Assembly (NCBI GenBank): GCA_016286445.1
Contig: JAEESS010000001.1
Coordinates: 62,001-126,000 of the forward strand
From: Bacillota bacterium
Lineage (GTDB): Bacteria; Bacillota; Clostridia; Christensenellales; CAG-138
DNA length: 64,000 nucleotides
Direction of reading: 5' to 3'
Every line of letters starts with the position of its first letter. The stretch's first letter is position 1. The position numbers and the translations under genes were made by a program. Under the pieces are notes generated by a model that was not told the DNA's origin, did no database searches, and worked only from the letters and a program-made list of their open reading frames with translations. Below, one piece after another: positions 36,121 through 45,037 of this stretch.

Positions 36121-36429
36121 ATGGCAAAGAAAAACGACTGGGTACAGATCCATATCGACGTTCTGAAGCCCGAAGAACGCGCGACGAACATCCCCGAGGA
36201 TACGCGTCACGTTCCGCTTGAAATGTGGGTCAAGGGACATCTTGTCAACGAAGAAGCAGAGATCGGCGATACCGTTACGGTCGTCACCAAGACGGGACGC
36301 ATCGTTGAAGGCACGATGTGCGCCGTCAATCCCTCCTTTAAGCATAACTTCGGCGATTATGTACCGGAGCTCGATCAGATCGAAGAGACCGTAAAAACCA
36401 TTCTGTTCGGAGGTAGAAACAATGCTTGA
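36121..36429 (+). CDS. ortA: 2-amino-4-oxopentanoate thiolase, alpha subunit
   Basis: Small subunit (102 residues) of the PLP-dependent thiolase that splits 2-amino-4-oxopentanoate with CoA to acetyl-CoA and alanine. Recognised by WVQIHIDVLKPEERATNIPEDT and VKGHLVNEEAEIGD and by its position before ortB, with which it overlaps by 8 bases. GGAGTG lies before the ATG. It carries no cofactor lysine; the beta subunit does. Confidence 0.93.
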   Translation: MAKKNDWVQIHIDVLKPEERATNIPEDTRHVPLEMWVKGHLVNEEAEIGDTVTVVTKTGRIVEGTMCAVNPSFKHNFGDYVPELDQIEETVKTILFGGRNNA

Positions 36430-37816
36430 CAACAGCTATACAGCCGTCATGGCGCGCAAAAACGAGATCATGAAGCGTGCCGTCGGAATGGACTACGATC
36501 TCTTTGAAAGCGGCTCCATTGCGTTCGATTACGAAGCGATGATGGCGGCGACCGGCTACACGCTCGACGCCGTCCGCAAGATCCAGACCGAGGAGTTTCA
36601 GATCGGAAACACGCCGATCTATGAGCTTAAAAATCTCACCGCGCTTGCGCGTGCCTGCGCGCCCGAAGGCATGGGCGCCCGTATCTTCGTTAAAGACGAA
36701 GCGTCCAACCTGTCCGGCAGCTTCAAAGTCCGCCGCGCGGCAACCAGCATCTATCAGGCGCGAAAGATGGGCTATAAGGGCGTCATCTCCGCAACGTCGG
36801 GCAACTACGGCGCGGCGGTCGCCGCATGCGCCGCAAAAGCGGGCTTAAAGTGCATCGTTGTCCAGGAATGCTTCGATTCCAAGGGCGTCGGTCAGCCGGA
36901 GATCATTGAAAAAGCGAGAAAGTGCGAAGCGCTCGGCGCGGAAGTCGTTCAGCTGACGGTCGGTCCGGAGCTGTTCTATATGTTCCTCCGCATGCTCGAA
37001 GAGACCGGATATTTCAACGCGTCGCTCTATACGCCGTTCGGCATTGCGGGCGTCGAAACGCTCGGTTACGAGATCGCGCAGCAGTGCAGGCTGACGCTCG
37101 GCAGAGATCCCGATACGGTCGTCTGCACCAACGCGGGCGGCGGCAATCTGACCGGTACCGCGCGCGGTCTTCTGAAGGCGGGCTGCAAAGCCGAAGTTGT
37201 CGCGGCGAGCGTCAACCTTTCCGGTCTGCATATGGCGAGCGACCACCAGTTCAATCTGAAATCGTTCACGACCGGTCACACCGGTTTCGGCATGCCGTTC
37301 TCGACCTGGCCGGACCGCAGCGACGTTCCGAGAAGCGCGGCAAGACCGCTTCGCTACATGGATCGTTATGTGACCGTCAATCAGGGCGAGGTCTTCTATA
37401 CCACCGAAATGCTTGCGGCGCTCGAAGGCATGGAAAAGGGTCCTGCGGGCAATACGTCCCTTGCGGCTGCGTTCGCGCTTTCGCAGACGATGCCGAAGGA
37501 CAAGATCATCGTTGTACAGGAGACCGAGTATACCGGCGCGGGCAAGCATGTCAACGCGCAGCTGAGCTTTGCGCGCTCGAATGGAATCGACATTCACTTC
37601 GGCAATCCCGAAGAGGAAGTCCCGGGAAAGAGCATCATTCTCCCCTCCCATCCGTCGATGATCAAAGCGCGTCCTGCGGACATGACGCATCTCCGCACTT
37701 CGCTGATTCACAATGCGATTAAGATGACCGGTAAGACGCCGACGGACGCGGATATCGACTTCCTTGCCGCCGAGACCAAGACGAACAGAGAATTTGTAAA
37801 GGAGCATCTTGCATGA
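36422..37816 (+). CDS. ortB: 2-amino-4-oxopentanoate thiolase, beta (PLP) subunit
   Basis: Catalytic subunit, 464 residues, fold-type II PLP protein related to threonine synthase. The PLP lysine is in NLSGSFKVRRA (about residue 102); the SGNYGAAVAACAAKAG loop and the phosphate-binding TNAGGGNLTGTARG follow. It acts with OrtA to form acetyl-CoA plus alanine. Overlaps ortA at its start and oraS at its end (ATGA), so stoichiometric expression is likely. Confidence 0.95.
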   Translation: MLDNSYTAVMARKNEIMKRAVGMDYDLFESGSIAFDYEAMMAATGYTLDAVRKIQTEEFQIGNTPIYELKNLTALARACAPEGMGARIFVKDEASNLSGSFKVRRAATSIYQARKMGYKGVISATSGNYGAAVAACAAKAGLKCIVVQECFDSKGVGQPEIIEKARKCEALGAEVVQLTVGPELFYMFLRMLEETGYFNASLYTPFGIAGVETLGYEIAQQCRLTLGRDPDTVVCTNAGGGNLTGTARGLLKAGCKAEVVAASVNLSGLHMASDHQFNLKSFTTGHTGFGMPFSTWPDRSDVPRSAARPLRYMDRYVTVNQGEVFYTTEMLAALEGMEKGPAGNTSLAAAFALSQTMPKDKIIVVQETEYTGAGKHVNAQLSFARSNGIDIHFGNPEEEVPGKSIILPSHPSMIKARPADMTHLRTSLIHNAIKMTGKTPTDADIDFLAAETKTNREFVKEHLA

Positions 37817-38178
37817 AACGCAACGACGACTTTGAAACACGCAGAGAGCATCTCAAAGATCTCTCCGACGCCGAACTCGAAACCCGCTTCTGGTCGCTGA
37901 TCGAAGAGCTGATCGATCCTTTGCTGAAGCTCGGTTATGAGAACACCACGCCCGCAATCGAACGCAGCGTTCTTTTGCGCATGGGCTTTTCCTCCCTCGA
38001 GGCAAAGGCGCTTGTCGAAGGTTGCATGGAGCATAATCTGATGGAGCACGGCGCAGGCAACGTCGTTTACCGCCTTTCCAGAAAGGACGGCACGGACGTA
38101 CGGACCGCCGGACTGAAGCTGATCGAGAAGTCCGCTTGGGAAGAAGCCGAAGCGCTGTTCGGAGGTGAAAACGCATGA
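37813..38178 (+). CDS. oraS: D-ornithine 4,5-aminomutase S subunit
   Basis: Small subunit (121 residues) of the adenosylcobalamin- and PLP-dependent mutase converting D-ornithine to 2,4-diaminopentanoate. Matches the OraS pattern FETRREHLKDLSDAELETRFW and ENTTPAIERSVLLRMGFSS. It helps assemble the active site of OraE. It begins and ends with ATGA overlaps, between ortB and oraE. Confidence 0.95.
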   Translation: MKRNDDFETRREHLKDLSDAELETRFWSLIEELIDPLLKLGYENTTPAIERSVLLRMGFSSLEAKALVEGCMEHNLMEHGAGNVVYRLSRKDGTDVRTAGLKLIEKSAWEEAEALFGGENA

Positions 38179-40406
38179 GCGAATACAGACTGGATAAGGA
38201 TACCAAGATCGACGTCGCTGAGATCCTGAAGGACCTCGAGCATTATCATCCCCGCCGCCGCGGCTGGACCTGGCGCGAACCGGTTCCGGGACTTGCAATG
38301 GGCCCGTTCACCTATGAGGATGCAAGCAAGCCCTTAAAGGACAGCGTCGGACTTCCGCCCGCCCATTATTTCGGTGACATCGACCCGCAGCCGATCCCGG
38401 TCATCACGACGGAGATCGCGTCCGGTCGGTTCGAGGACGACATCCGCCGCATGCGTATGGCGGCACACCACGGCGCGGACCATATCATGGTCATCCGTAC
38501 CGCGGGACAGAGCCACTTTGACGGACTGATCGAGGGCACGCCGCAGGGCATCGGCGGCGTTCCGGTCACGCGCAAGCAGGTCCGTGCGCAGCGCAAGGCG
38601 CTCGATATGATCGAGGATGAAGTCGGTCGTCCGATCAACTATCACAGCTACGTTTCGGGCGTCGCCGGTCCGGATATCGCGGTCATGTTCGCAGAGGAAG
38701 GCGTCAACGGCGCGCATCAGGACCCGCAGTACAACGTCATTTACCGCAACATCAACATGGTGCGTTCGTTCGTCGACGCCTGCGAATCAAAAAAGATCAT
38801 GGCGTGGGCGGACATGGCGCAGATCGACGGTGCGCACAACGCGAACGCGACCGCGCGCGACGCGTGGAAAGTCATGCCGGAGCTGATGGTACAGCACGGC
38901 ATCAACGCGCTGATCTCCGCAAAGGTCGGCATGAAGAAAAAGAACATTTGTCTGTCCACCGTTCCTCCGACGGCAACGCCGGGACCGTGCATCCATATGG
39001 ACCTGCCGTATGCGGTCGCACTCAGAGACCTGTTCCATGAATACCGGATGCGCGCGCAGATGAACACGAAGTACATCGAAGCGTCGACACGCGAAGCGAC
39101 GGTCACGCATGTGCTTAATATGGTCATCAGTAAGCTCACGAGCGCGGATATCCAGAGCACGATCACACCGGACGAAGGCCGCAACGTGCCGTGGCATATC
39201 TACAACATCGAAGCATGCGACACCGCAAAGCAGGCGCTGATCGGCATGGATGGACTCATGGAAATGGTCGAGCTCAAAAAGGACGGGTATCTCCGCGAAA
39301 AAGCACGCGAGTTGAAGGAGCGCGCGATCCTGTTCCTTGAAAACATGATCGAGCTCGGCGGCTACTTCAACTCCGTCGAAGAGGGCTTCTTTGTCGACAG
39401 CGGCATGTTCCCGGAGCGCAACGGCGACGGCATCTCCCGCAAGATCGACGGCGGCATCGGCGTCGGAACGGTTATCAAGCGCGCCTCTGATTACTGCGCG
39501 CCGGTTACCGCACACTACGGCTACAACAACGTCGCGCAGTACGATCCCGAAGCGGTCGACGATCCCGCGAAGCTCATCGGCGGCTGCACGTTCGAGTGCC
39601 CGGACAAGATCCAGTATATTGACGAGCTTGACGAGACCGACAACGTTTATCTTCGCATGGACGAAGTCAAGGACTATGCAGGTCCGAACGCAAAGTTCAT
39701 CAAGCCGGAAATGGAATGGCTTGCGGACGGTACCGTGATGCTGACCATGTTCTTCCCCACCGACGTCCGTCACGCGGAAGCGGCTGCGCTTGAGATCGGC
39801 AAGCGGATGAATCTCTGCGAATGCGAAGTCATCAACCGCGAGATCATGCACCGCGCTGAAGGGACGCGCATCGAAATGAAGGGCAAGGTTGCGTTCTCGA
39901 TCAATATGGACGATCTGCAGCTTCCGACCGTTCCCGACGTTTTGAGCGACGAAGAGCTTTGGGACGCGATCGACAAGAAGCCCATGCGCATCGTAGCCGG
40001 CACGATCGGCGACGATGAGCATTCCGTGGGTCTCCGTGAGATCCTGAACATCAAGCACGGCGGCATCGAGAAGTACGGCATCGAATGCATCTATCTCGGC
40101 ACCTCCGTCCCGCCCGAAAAGCTCGTGCAGGCGGCGATCGAAACGAATGCGGACGCCATGCTGGCTTCCTGCATCATTTCGCATGACGATATCCACTACA
40201 AGAACATCGCGAAGGTCGACCGTATTGCCCGTGAGATGGGCGTACGCGACAAGCTGATGTTTGTTGCGGGCGGCACGCAGGTCACCGATGAAGGCGCGCG
40301 CGCAGCAGGCGCAGACGTCGGCTTCGGCCGCGGCTCGCACGGCAACCACGTTGCGACGTTCCTTGTGAAGGAACGCGCAAGAAGAGAACAGCAGAATGCA
40401 CGTTAA
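38175..40406 (+). CDS. oraE: D-ornithine 4,5-aminomutase E subunit
   Basis: Large catalytic subunit, 743 residues. A TIM barrel binding PLP and substrate is followed by a C-terminal Rossmann cobalamin domain. The cobalamin motif DxHxxG is DEHSVG at residues 614-619, His616 being the lower cobalt ligand. Lys627 in LNIKHGG is the expected PLP-binding lysine, matching the arrangement in the Clostridium sticklandii enzyme (family knowledge). The C-terminal GFGRGSHGNHVATFLVKE completes the fold. Overlaps oraS by ATGA and the reactivase gene by 11 bases. Confidence 0.97.
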   Translation: MSEYRLDKDTKIDVAEILKDLEHYHPRRRGWTWREPVPGLAMGPFTYEDASKPLKDSVGLPPAHYFGDIDPQPIPVITTEIASGRFEDDIRRMRMAAHHGADHIMVIRTAGQSHFDGLIEGTPQGIGGVPVTRKQVRAQRKALDMIEDEVGRPINYHSYVSGVAGPDIAVMFAEEGVNGAHQDPQYNVIYRNINMVRSFVDACESKKIMAWADMAQIDGAHNANATARDAWKVMPELMVQHGINALISAKVGMKKKNICLSTVPPTATPGPCIHMDLPYAVALRDLFHEYRMRAQMNTKYIEASTREATVTHVLNMVISKLTSADIQSTITPDEGRNVPWHIYNIEACDTAKQALIGMDGLMEMVELKKDGYLREKARELKERAILFLENMIELGGYFNSVEEGFFVDSGMFPERNGDGISRKIDGGIGVGTVIKRASDYCAPVTAHYGYNNVAQYDPEAVDDPAKLIGGCTFECPDKIQYIDELDETDNVYLRMDEVKDYAGPNAKFIKPEMEWLADGTVMLTMFFPTDVRHAEAAALEIGKRMNLCECEVINREIMHRAEGTRIEMKGKVAFSINMDDLQLPTVPDVLSDEELWDAIDKKPMRIVAGTIGDDEHSVGLREILNIKHGGIEKYGIECIYLGTSVPPEKLVQAAIETNADAMLASCIISHDDIHYKNIAKVDRIAREMGVRDKLMFVAGGTQVTDEGARAAGADVGFGRGSHGNHVATFLVKERARREQQNAR

Positions 40407-41772
40407 CGTACTGGTTGCAGAAATCGGTTCAACTACAACGATCGTCAACGCGTTCGACGGTCTCGGTTCAACGTCTCCTAAATTTGTCGCACAGGGCAAA
40501 GCGCCGACAACGGTGTTGGACGGAGACGTGCGGATCGGACTCAAAAACGCCGTTGACGATCTTCTTACGCATACCGATGAAAAAACGCTGACATACGACC
40601 GCATGCTCGCGTCCGGATCCGCTGCTGGCGGTCTAAGAATGACGGTACACGGACTGGTCCGCGATATGACCGTTCGCGCCGCGGAAGCAGCGGCGCTCGG
40701 CGCAGGCGCGATCATCGTGCAGACGACTGCAGGCAAGATGAACGAGTTCGATCTCGACGATCTGAACGCGGCGCGTCCCAATCTGATCCTGCTTGCGGGC
40801 GGAACGGATTACGGCGAGCGTGAGACAGCCGTCTTTAACATGCGGATGATCGCGGAGAGCGGACGCAAAACGCCGGTCATCTACTGCGGCAATATCCAGA
40901 ACAGAACGATTGTTACGCGGATCGCACAGGAAAACGGGATCCCGCTTTCGATCGCCGATAATGTTTATCCGAAACTCGATGAGCTGAATGTGGAATCCGT
41001 TCGCAGGGTCATCCACGCAATGTTTGAGAAGCATATCACCAACGCGCCCGGTATGGAGCATATCCGAGACATGGTCAACGGTTCGATCCTCCCGACGCCG
41101 GGCAGCGTGATGCTCGCTTCCCAACTTTTGTATGATGAGATCGGCGATCTGGTTGTGATAGACATCGGCGGCGCAACGACGGACGTGCATTCGGTGACCG
41201 AAGGATCCCCCGACATCGTATCCATGATGACGTCCCCGGAACCGAAGGCAAAGCGCACCGTGGAAGGCGATCTCGGTCTCTACATCAACGCGCATAATCT
41301 GATCGACCGGATCGGAACGGAAGCGCTGGATCGGGAGCTAGGCATCGATACGGACGCCGTGATGAAAGCGTATCTGCCGATTCCGGAAACGGAACAGCAG
41401 TTTCGTTTGACAGAACGGCTGTGCCTGGAGGCGGGACTGGTCGCACTGGATCGGCATGCGGGAAAGCTCAGGCATCTGTATACGCCGCAGGGACGGCGCA
41501 CGATCGCCGAAGGCAAGGATCTGACCGCGATCAAATGGGTCGTCGGAACGGGCGGCGCGCTGACGCGCCTGCCGCATCACGAGTCCATTCTCAGAACGAT
41601 CGCCGACTGCAACAAGAACCGCATGCAGCTGCTGCCGACGCCGGGAAGAGCAGATCTGCTGTTCGACAACGATTATATTATGGCGTCGGTCGGCGTTCTA
41701 TCAAAGGAAGATCCCGAATCGGCACTGCGGCTTTTGAAGGAGAGTATTCGATGGAACGAAATCCGAAACTGA
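40396..41772 (+). CDS. MutL/GlmL-type reactivase of the aminomutase
   Basis: ASKHA-fold ATPase family member of 458 residues, with VLVAEIGSTTTIVNAFDG at the N-terminus, LILLAGGTDYGE and VVIDIGGATTDVHSV. This family (GlmL or MutL of glutamate mutase, unrelated to mismatch MutL) is thought to release damaged cobalamin from B12-dependent mutases. Placed between oraE and orr it probably reactivates OraSE. It overlaps oraE at its start and orr by 22 bases at its end. Confidence 0.92.
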   Translation: MHVNVLVAEIGSTTTIVNAFDGLGSTSPKFVAQGKAPTTVLDGDVRIGLKNAVDDLLTHTDEKTLTYDRMLASGSAAGGLRMTVHGLVRDMTVRAAEAAALGAGAIIVQTTAGKMNEFDLDDLNAARPNLILLAGGTDYGERETAVFNMRMIAESGRKTPVIYCGNIQNRTIVTRIAQENGIPLSIADNVYPKLDELNVESVRRVIHAMFEKHITNAPGMEHIRDMVNGSILPTPGSVMLASQLLYDEIGDLVVIDIGGATTDVHSVTEGSPDIVSMMTSPEPKAKRTVEGDLGLYINAHNLIDRIGTEALDRELGIDTDAVMKAYLPIPETEQQFRLTERLCLEAGLVALDRHAGKLRHLYTPQGRRTIAEGKDLTAIKWVVGTGGALTRLPHHESILRTIADCNKNRMQLLPTPGRADLLFDNDYIMASVGVLSKEDPESALRLLKESIRWNEIRN

Positions 41773-42821
41773 TCATTCATAAACAAAAGCTTCTGCACAA
41801 CATGCAGACGCTCGTACAGGCTGTGCATGCGCAGGGCGTACAGATCGCATTGGTGTCAAAAGTGGTATGCGCTCACCCTGCTGTGATCGACTGTATCAAT
41901 CAAAGCGGCTGCGATATGCTTGCGGATTCCAGAACCGAGAATCTGTGGAGTGCGGATACAAGGCTTCCGAAGCTTATGCTTCGGATCGGCATGCCGGAAG
42001 CTGCGGAAGAGATCGTACGCGGATCCGATATCAGTCTCGAAAGCGAGACAGATACGATCCTTGCACTCGAACAGGCAGCGGCAAAGCTTGATCGCAAGCA
42101 TCGCGTGATCCTCATGATTGATCTCGGAGACCTCAGAGAAGGCATCTTTTTCAAGGATTGGGACCTGATCCTAAACACGGCGGAAACCGTCAAGAATTGT
42201 CCGCATCTCGAGCTTTACGGCACCGGCACGAATCTGACATGCTACGGTTCGGTTCTGCCGGATCGGGACAACCTCGGCACGCTTGTTTCGATCACGGAAC
42301 GTCTGCGGAATGAGCTCTCCCTCCCCATCCCCGTGATCTCGGGCGGGAACAGCACGTCTCTGCAGCTTCTGTTCGACGGCACGCTGCCGAAAGGGATCAA
42401 CCATCTTCGCCTCGGAGAATCCGCAATGTGCGGCATGATCCCGGGAACCTATACGCCGATCGAGGGCTGCAGTCAGGATGCGTTCGAGCTTTGCGCAACG
42501 ATTGCGGAATGCAAAATCAAACCCTCCTACCCCATCGGCACATTGAGCCGGAATGCGTTCGGTGAAACGGTCGAATATGTCGACAAGGGCATGATGCGGC
42601 GCGCGATCGCCGCGATCGGCAGACAGGACGTCCGCACGGACGGACTGACGCCGAAGGATCCCCGGATCGAGATCCTCGGCGCAAGCTCCGATCATCTGAT
42701 CCTGGATTTAACGAATGCGCCGGAATACCGTGTAGGCGATACAGTTTCCTTCGGGCTCGATTACGGTGCGCTGCTTTCCGCAAGCACAAGCGTATACGTT
42801 CATAAGGAGGTCGCGGACTGA
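41751..42821 (+). CDS. orr: Ornithine racemase
   Basis: PLP enzyme with an alanine-racemase-like N-terminal barrel, 356 residues, making D-ornithine from L-ornithine for OraSE. The PLP lysine is in IALVSKVVCAHP (about residue 34). LMIDLGDLREG and VISGGNSTSLQLL are family motifs. The ATG at 41751 has AAGGAG 9 bases upstream; a longer frame upstream overlaps the reactivase gene and is not credible. Its stop and the birA start read TGATG. Confidence 0.94.
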   Translation: MERNPKLIIHKQKLLHNMQTLVQAVHAQGVQIALVSKVVCAHPAVIDCINQSGCDMLADSRTENLWSADTRLPKLMLRIGMPEAAEEIVRGSDISLESETDTILALEQAAAKLDRKHRVILMIDLGDLREGIFFKDWDLILNTAETVKNCPHLELYGTGTNLTCYGSVLPDRDNLGTLVSITERLRNELSLPIPVISGGNSTSLQLLFDGTLPKGINHLRLGESAMCGMIPGTYTPIEGCSQDAFELCATIAECKIKPSYPIGTLSRNAFGETVEYVDKGMMRRAIAAIGRQDVRTDGLTPKDPRIEILGASSDHLILDLTNAPEYRVGDTVSFGLDYGALLSASTSVYVHKEVAD

Positions 42822-43555
42822 TGGCGACGCTGTCGTATAAGATCCATACGGTCGAATCCGTCAAATCGACCAACTCAACGGTCAAAGCTTTGGCAAAGGA
42901 CGGCGCGCCGGAAGGATATGTGCTTACAGCCTCGATGCAGACCAACGGACGAGGACGTCTGAACCGCGTCTTCTTTTCGCCAAAAGGGACCGGACTATAT
43001 GTCTCCATCCTTCTGCGCCCGGAATGCAGGCTTGCGCCATATGCATTGACCTGCATGAGCGCGGTTGCGCTCGCGGATACGGTCCGCACGTTCGGAATAG
43101 ACTGCGGGATCAAGTGGGTCAACGATCTCTATGTGGACAACAGAAAGACGGCAGGCATACTTGTGGAGAGCGCGTTGAATCAGGACGGAAGCTTTTTGTA
43201 TGCGGTCGTCGGGATCGGCGTGAATCTGTTTCCGCCGGAAGAAGGCTTCCCGGAACCCATTGCAAACAAAGCTGCAGCGCTGTTTTCATGCGCGCCGGAC
43301 GAAGAAGTGCGAAAACTGTTTTTGAAGCGGCTGCTGCTGCGGTTCAAGCGATACTATGAACAGCTGCCGGACATCACATTCTTCGACGCTTACAGGGACC
43401 GGCTGATCGGGATCGGATCCAGAGTGCTCGTTTCGGAACCGGACGGAATGCGATACGGTACGTCGATCGGGATCGATCGGGATTTTCAGCTGCTTGTGCG
43501 ATTTGACGACGGAACGGAAGCAGCGCTCGACCGAGGAGACGTAACTTTGCTGTAA
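42821..43555 (+). CDS. birA: Biotin-[acetyl-CoA-carboxylase] ligase, short form
   Basis: Attaches biotin to carrier proteins. 244 residues with the biotinyl-AMP loop NGRGRLNRVFFSPKGTGLYVSI, the KWVNDLYVDNRKTAGILVE active-site segment and VGIGVNLF. A small C-terminal SH3-like domain is present. It lacks the N-terminal DNA-binding domain of repressor-type BirA. It is coupled to orr by TGATG, an unexpected partner for an ornithine operon. A bidirectional terminator follows. Confidence 0.95.
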   Translation: MATLSYKIHTVESVKSTNSTVKALAKDGAPEGYVLTASMQTNGRGRLNRVFFSPKGTGLYVSILLRPECRLAPYALTCMSAVALADTVRTFGIDCGIKWVNDLYVDNRKTAGILVESALNQDGSFLYAVVGIGVNLFPPEEGFPEPIANKAAALFSCAPDEEVRKLFLKRLLLRFKRYYEQLPDITFFDAYRDRLIGIGSRVLVSEPDGMRYGTSIGIDRDFQLLVRFDDGTEAALDRGDVTLL

Positions 43556-43560
43556 ACAGA

Positions 43561-43590
43561 AAGAATACCCTTTCAGCGGGTATTCTTTTC
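43561..43590 (+). terminator. Bidirectional terminator
   Basis: A 10-bp stem AAGAATACCC / GGGTATTCTT (43561-43570 / 43578-43587) between converging genes, with T-rich sequence after it on both strands. Confidence 0.85.
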
Positions 43591-43591
43591 T

Positions 43592-44944
43592 TTATAGACA
43601 GCTCAAGAATCGCTTGAGCTCGTTCTGCGATAAGCGGATCAAAGCATCTTCGTCGACATTGACCAACGTACCGTCGCGTACGGTAAGTCTGCCGTTGACA
43701 AAGACCAGATCGCACGGACGGTGGTAACCGACGTTTCCGAACAGATCCAAAGGATTGTCGACAGCGCACAGAAGATCGCTCGAACGTTTTCGGATCGCAA
43801 ACAGATCCGCGGCCTTTCCTTCCTCGATCGAACCGAGATCGCTGCGACCGAGGACCTTGGCACTTCCGGACGTTGCAAGCTTCAGAATCCGATATCCGTT
43901 CGGGGCGCGTTTGCCCCAAGTCAGACGATGCACAAGATATGCGCTTCGCATTTCGTCCATCAGATCGGATCCGTCGTTGCTTGCGGAGCCGTCTACGGCA
44001 AGACCGACCGGAATGCCGCGGTCGAGCATATCCGGCAGCCGCATGACGCCGCTCGAAAGCTTCATATTGGAGACGGGACAATGCGCGATCTTTGTTCCGG
44101 TTTCCGCAATTGCGTCAAGCTCTCGGTCGTTGAAATGGATACCGTGCGCATAGAACACATCCGGACCGGTCCAGCCGAGCGAAGCAATGTAATCGAACGG
44201 TCGTTTTCCGAAAACAGCCGTTGTATAGGCTTCCTCGTCCTTGGTTTCGCAAAGATGCGTATGCATCTGTACACCGTATCTGCGAGCCAGGTTTGCGCTT
44301 TCCCGATAAAGCGCTGACGACGCCGAAAAAGGCGAGCAGGGCGCAAGGACGAGCCTCCGCATGGAAAAACGCTTTGCGTCGTGAAACTGTCGGATCGCGT
44401 CTTCACTGTCCTTCAGGATCTCGTCTGCCGTCTGTACGACGGAATCGGGCGGCAGTCCTCCGTCCTTTTCGGACAGATCCATGCTTCCGCGCGACGCGTG
44501 CATGCGAATGCCGAGAATGCCTGCGGCTTCAAACTGCGCTGCCAGAAGGTTGCCGGATCCTTTCGGGAACACATAATGGTGATCAAAACAGGTCGTGCAG
44601 CCGAACCGCATCAATTCCGCCATGCCTGCGCAGGAACTCAAAAAAACCGTTTGTTCATTCAGGTTTTTCCAAACGCCGTATAGTGCTTTCAGCCAGTCGA
44701 ACAGCTCATAATCCTGCACCTTATGAAGGTTCCGGGTAAAATACTGATACAGATGATGATGCACATTGATCAGTCCCGGATAAACGATCATATCGGAACA
44801 GTCATATTCTTCGTCCGGGATACGGTCAAGCGGTCCGACTTTGATGATCCCGCCGTTTTCCAGCCACAGATCGGTTTGATGCCATACTCGGTCGCAATCG
44901 TCACAGGTTACGATCGTATCGACGTTTTTCAGGCGCGTAAGCAT
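43592..44944 (-). CDS. Amidohydrolase, probably 8-oxoguanine deaminase
   Basis: Metal-dependent amidohydrolase of 450 residues. Metal and catalytic sites: GLINVHHHLYQ (HxH), VQMHTHLCETKDE, YAHGIHFNDREL and VGLAVDGSASNDGSD. LAPCSPFSASSALYRESANLARR and RMHASRGSMDLSEKDGGLPPDS match the 8-oxoguanine deaminase branch better than guanine or atrazine hydrolases. It would convert 8-oxoguanine to urate, or deaminate a related purine. GGAGGTGAT precedes the ATG. Substrate is inferred. The selD-yqeBC locus 12 kb away would support purine hydroxylases, so a purine-degradation link is plausible. Confidence 0.82.
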   Translation of the reverse strand: MLTRLKNVDTIVTCDDCDRVWHQTDLWLENGGIIKVGPLDRIPDEEYDCSDMIVYPGLINVHHHLYQYFTRNLHKVQDYELFDWLKALYGVWKNLNEQTVFLSSCAGMAELMRFGCTTCFDHHYVFPKGSGNLLAAQFEAAGILGIRMHASRGSMDLSEKDGGLPPDSVVQTADEILKDSEDAIRQFHDAKRFSMRRLVLAPCSPFSASSALYRESANLARRYGVQMHTHLCETKDEEAYTTAVFGKRPFDYIASLGWTGPDVFYAHGIHFNDRELDAIAETGTKIAHCPVSNMKLSSGVMRLPDMLDRGIPVGLAVDGSASNDGSDLMDEMRSAYLVHRLTWGKRAPNGYRILKLATSGSAKVLGRSDLGSIEEGKAADLFAIRKRSSDLLCAVDNPLDLFGNVGYHRPCDLVFVNGRLTVRDGTLVNVDEDALIRLSQNELKRFLSCL

Positions 44945-44964
44945 CGGAAATCACCTCCGATCCG

Positions 44965-44993
44965 ATTATAACAAACTTCTTGAAAAATAAACA
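44965..44993 (-). promoter_or_regulatory. Promoter of the amidohydrolase
   Basis: Minus-strand TATAAT (44965-44970) with a weak -35 TGTTTA (44988-44993), spacer 17. It overlaps the divergent ECF promoter. Confidence 0.5.
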
Positions 44994-45008
44994 GTCCTAA
45001 TGTATACT
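44980..45008 (+). promoter_or_regulatory. Promoter of the ECF transporter operon
   Basis: TTGAAA (44980-44985) and TATACT (45003-45008), spacer 17. Confidence 0.75.
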
Positions 45009-45037
45009 GTAATATGAAATTTTATGCGGAGAAATCC

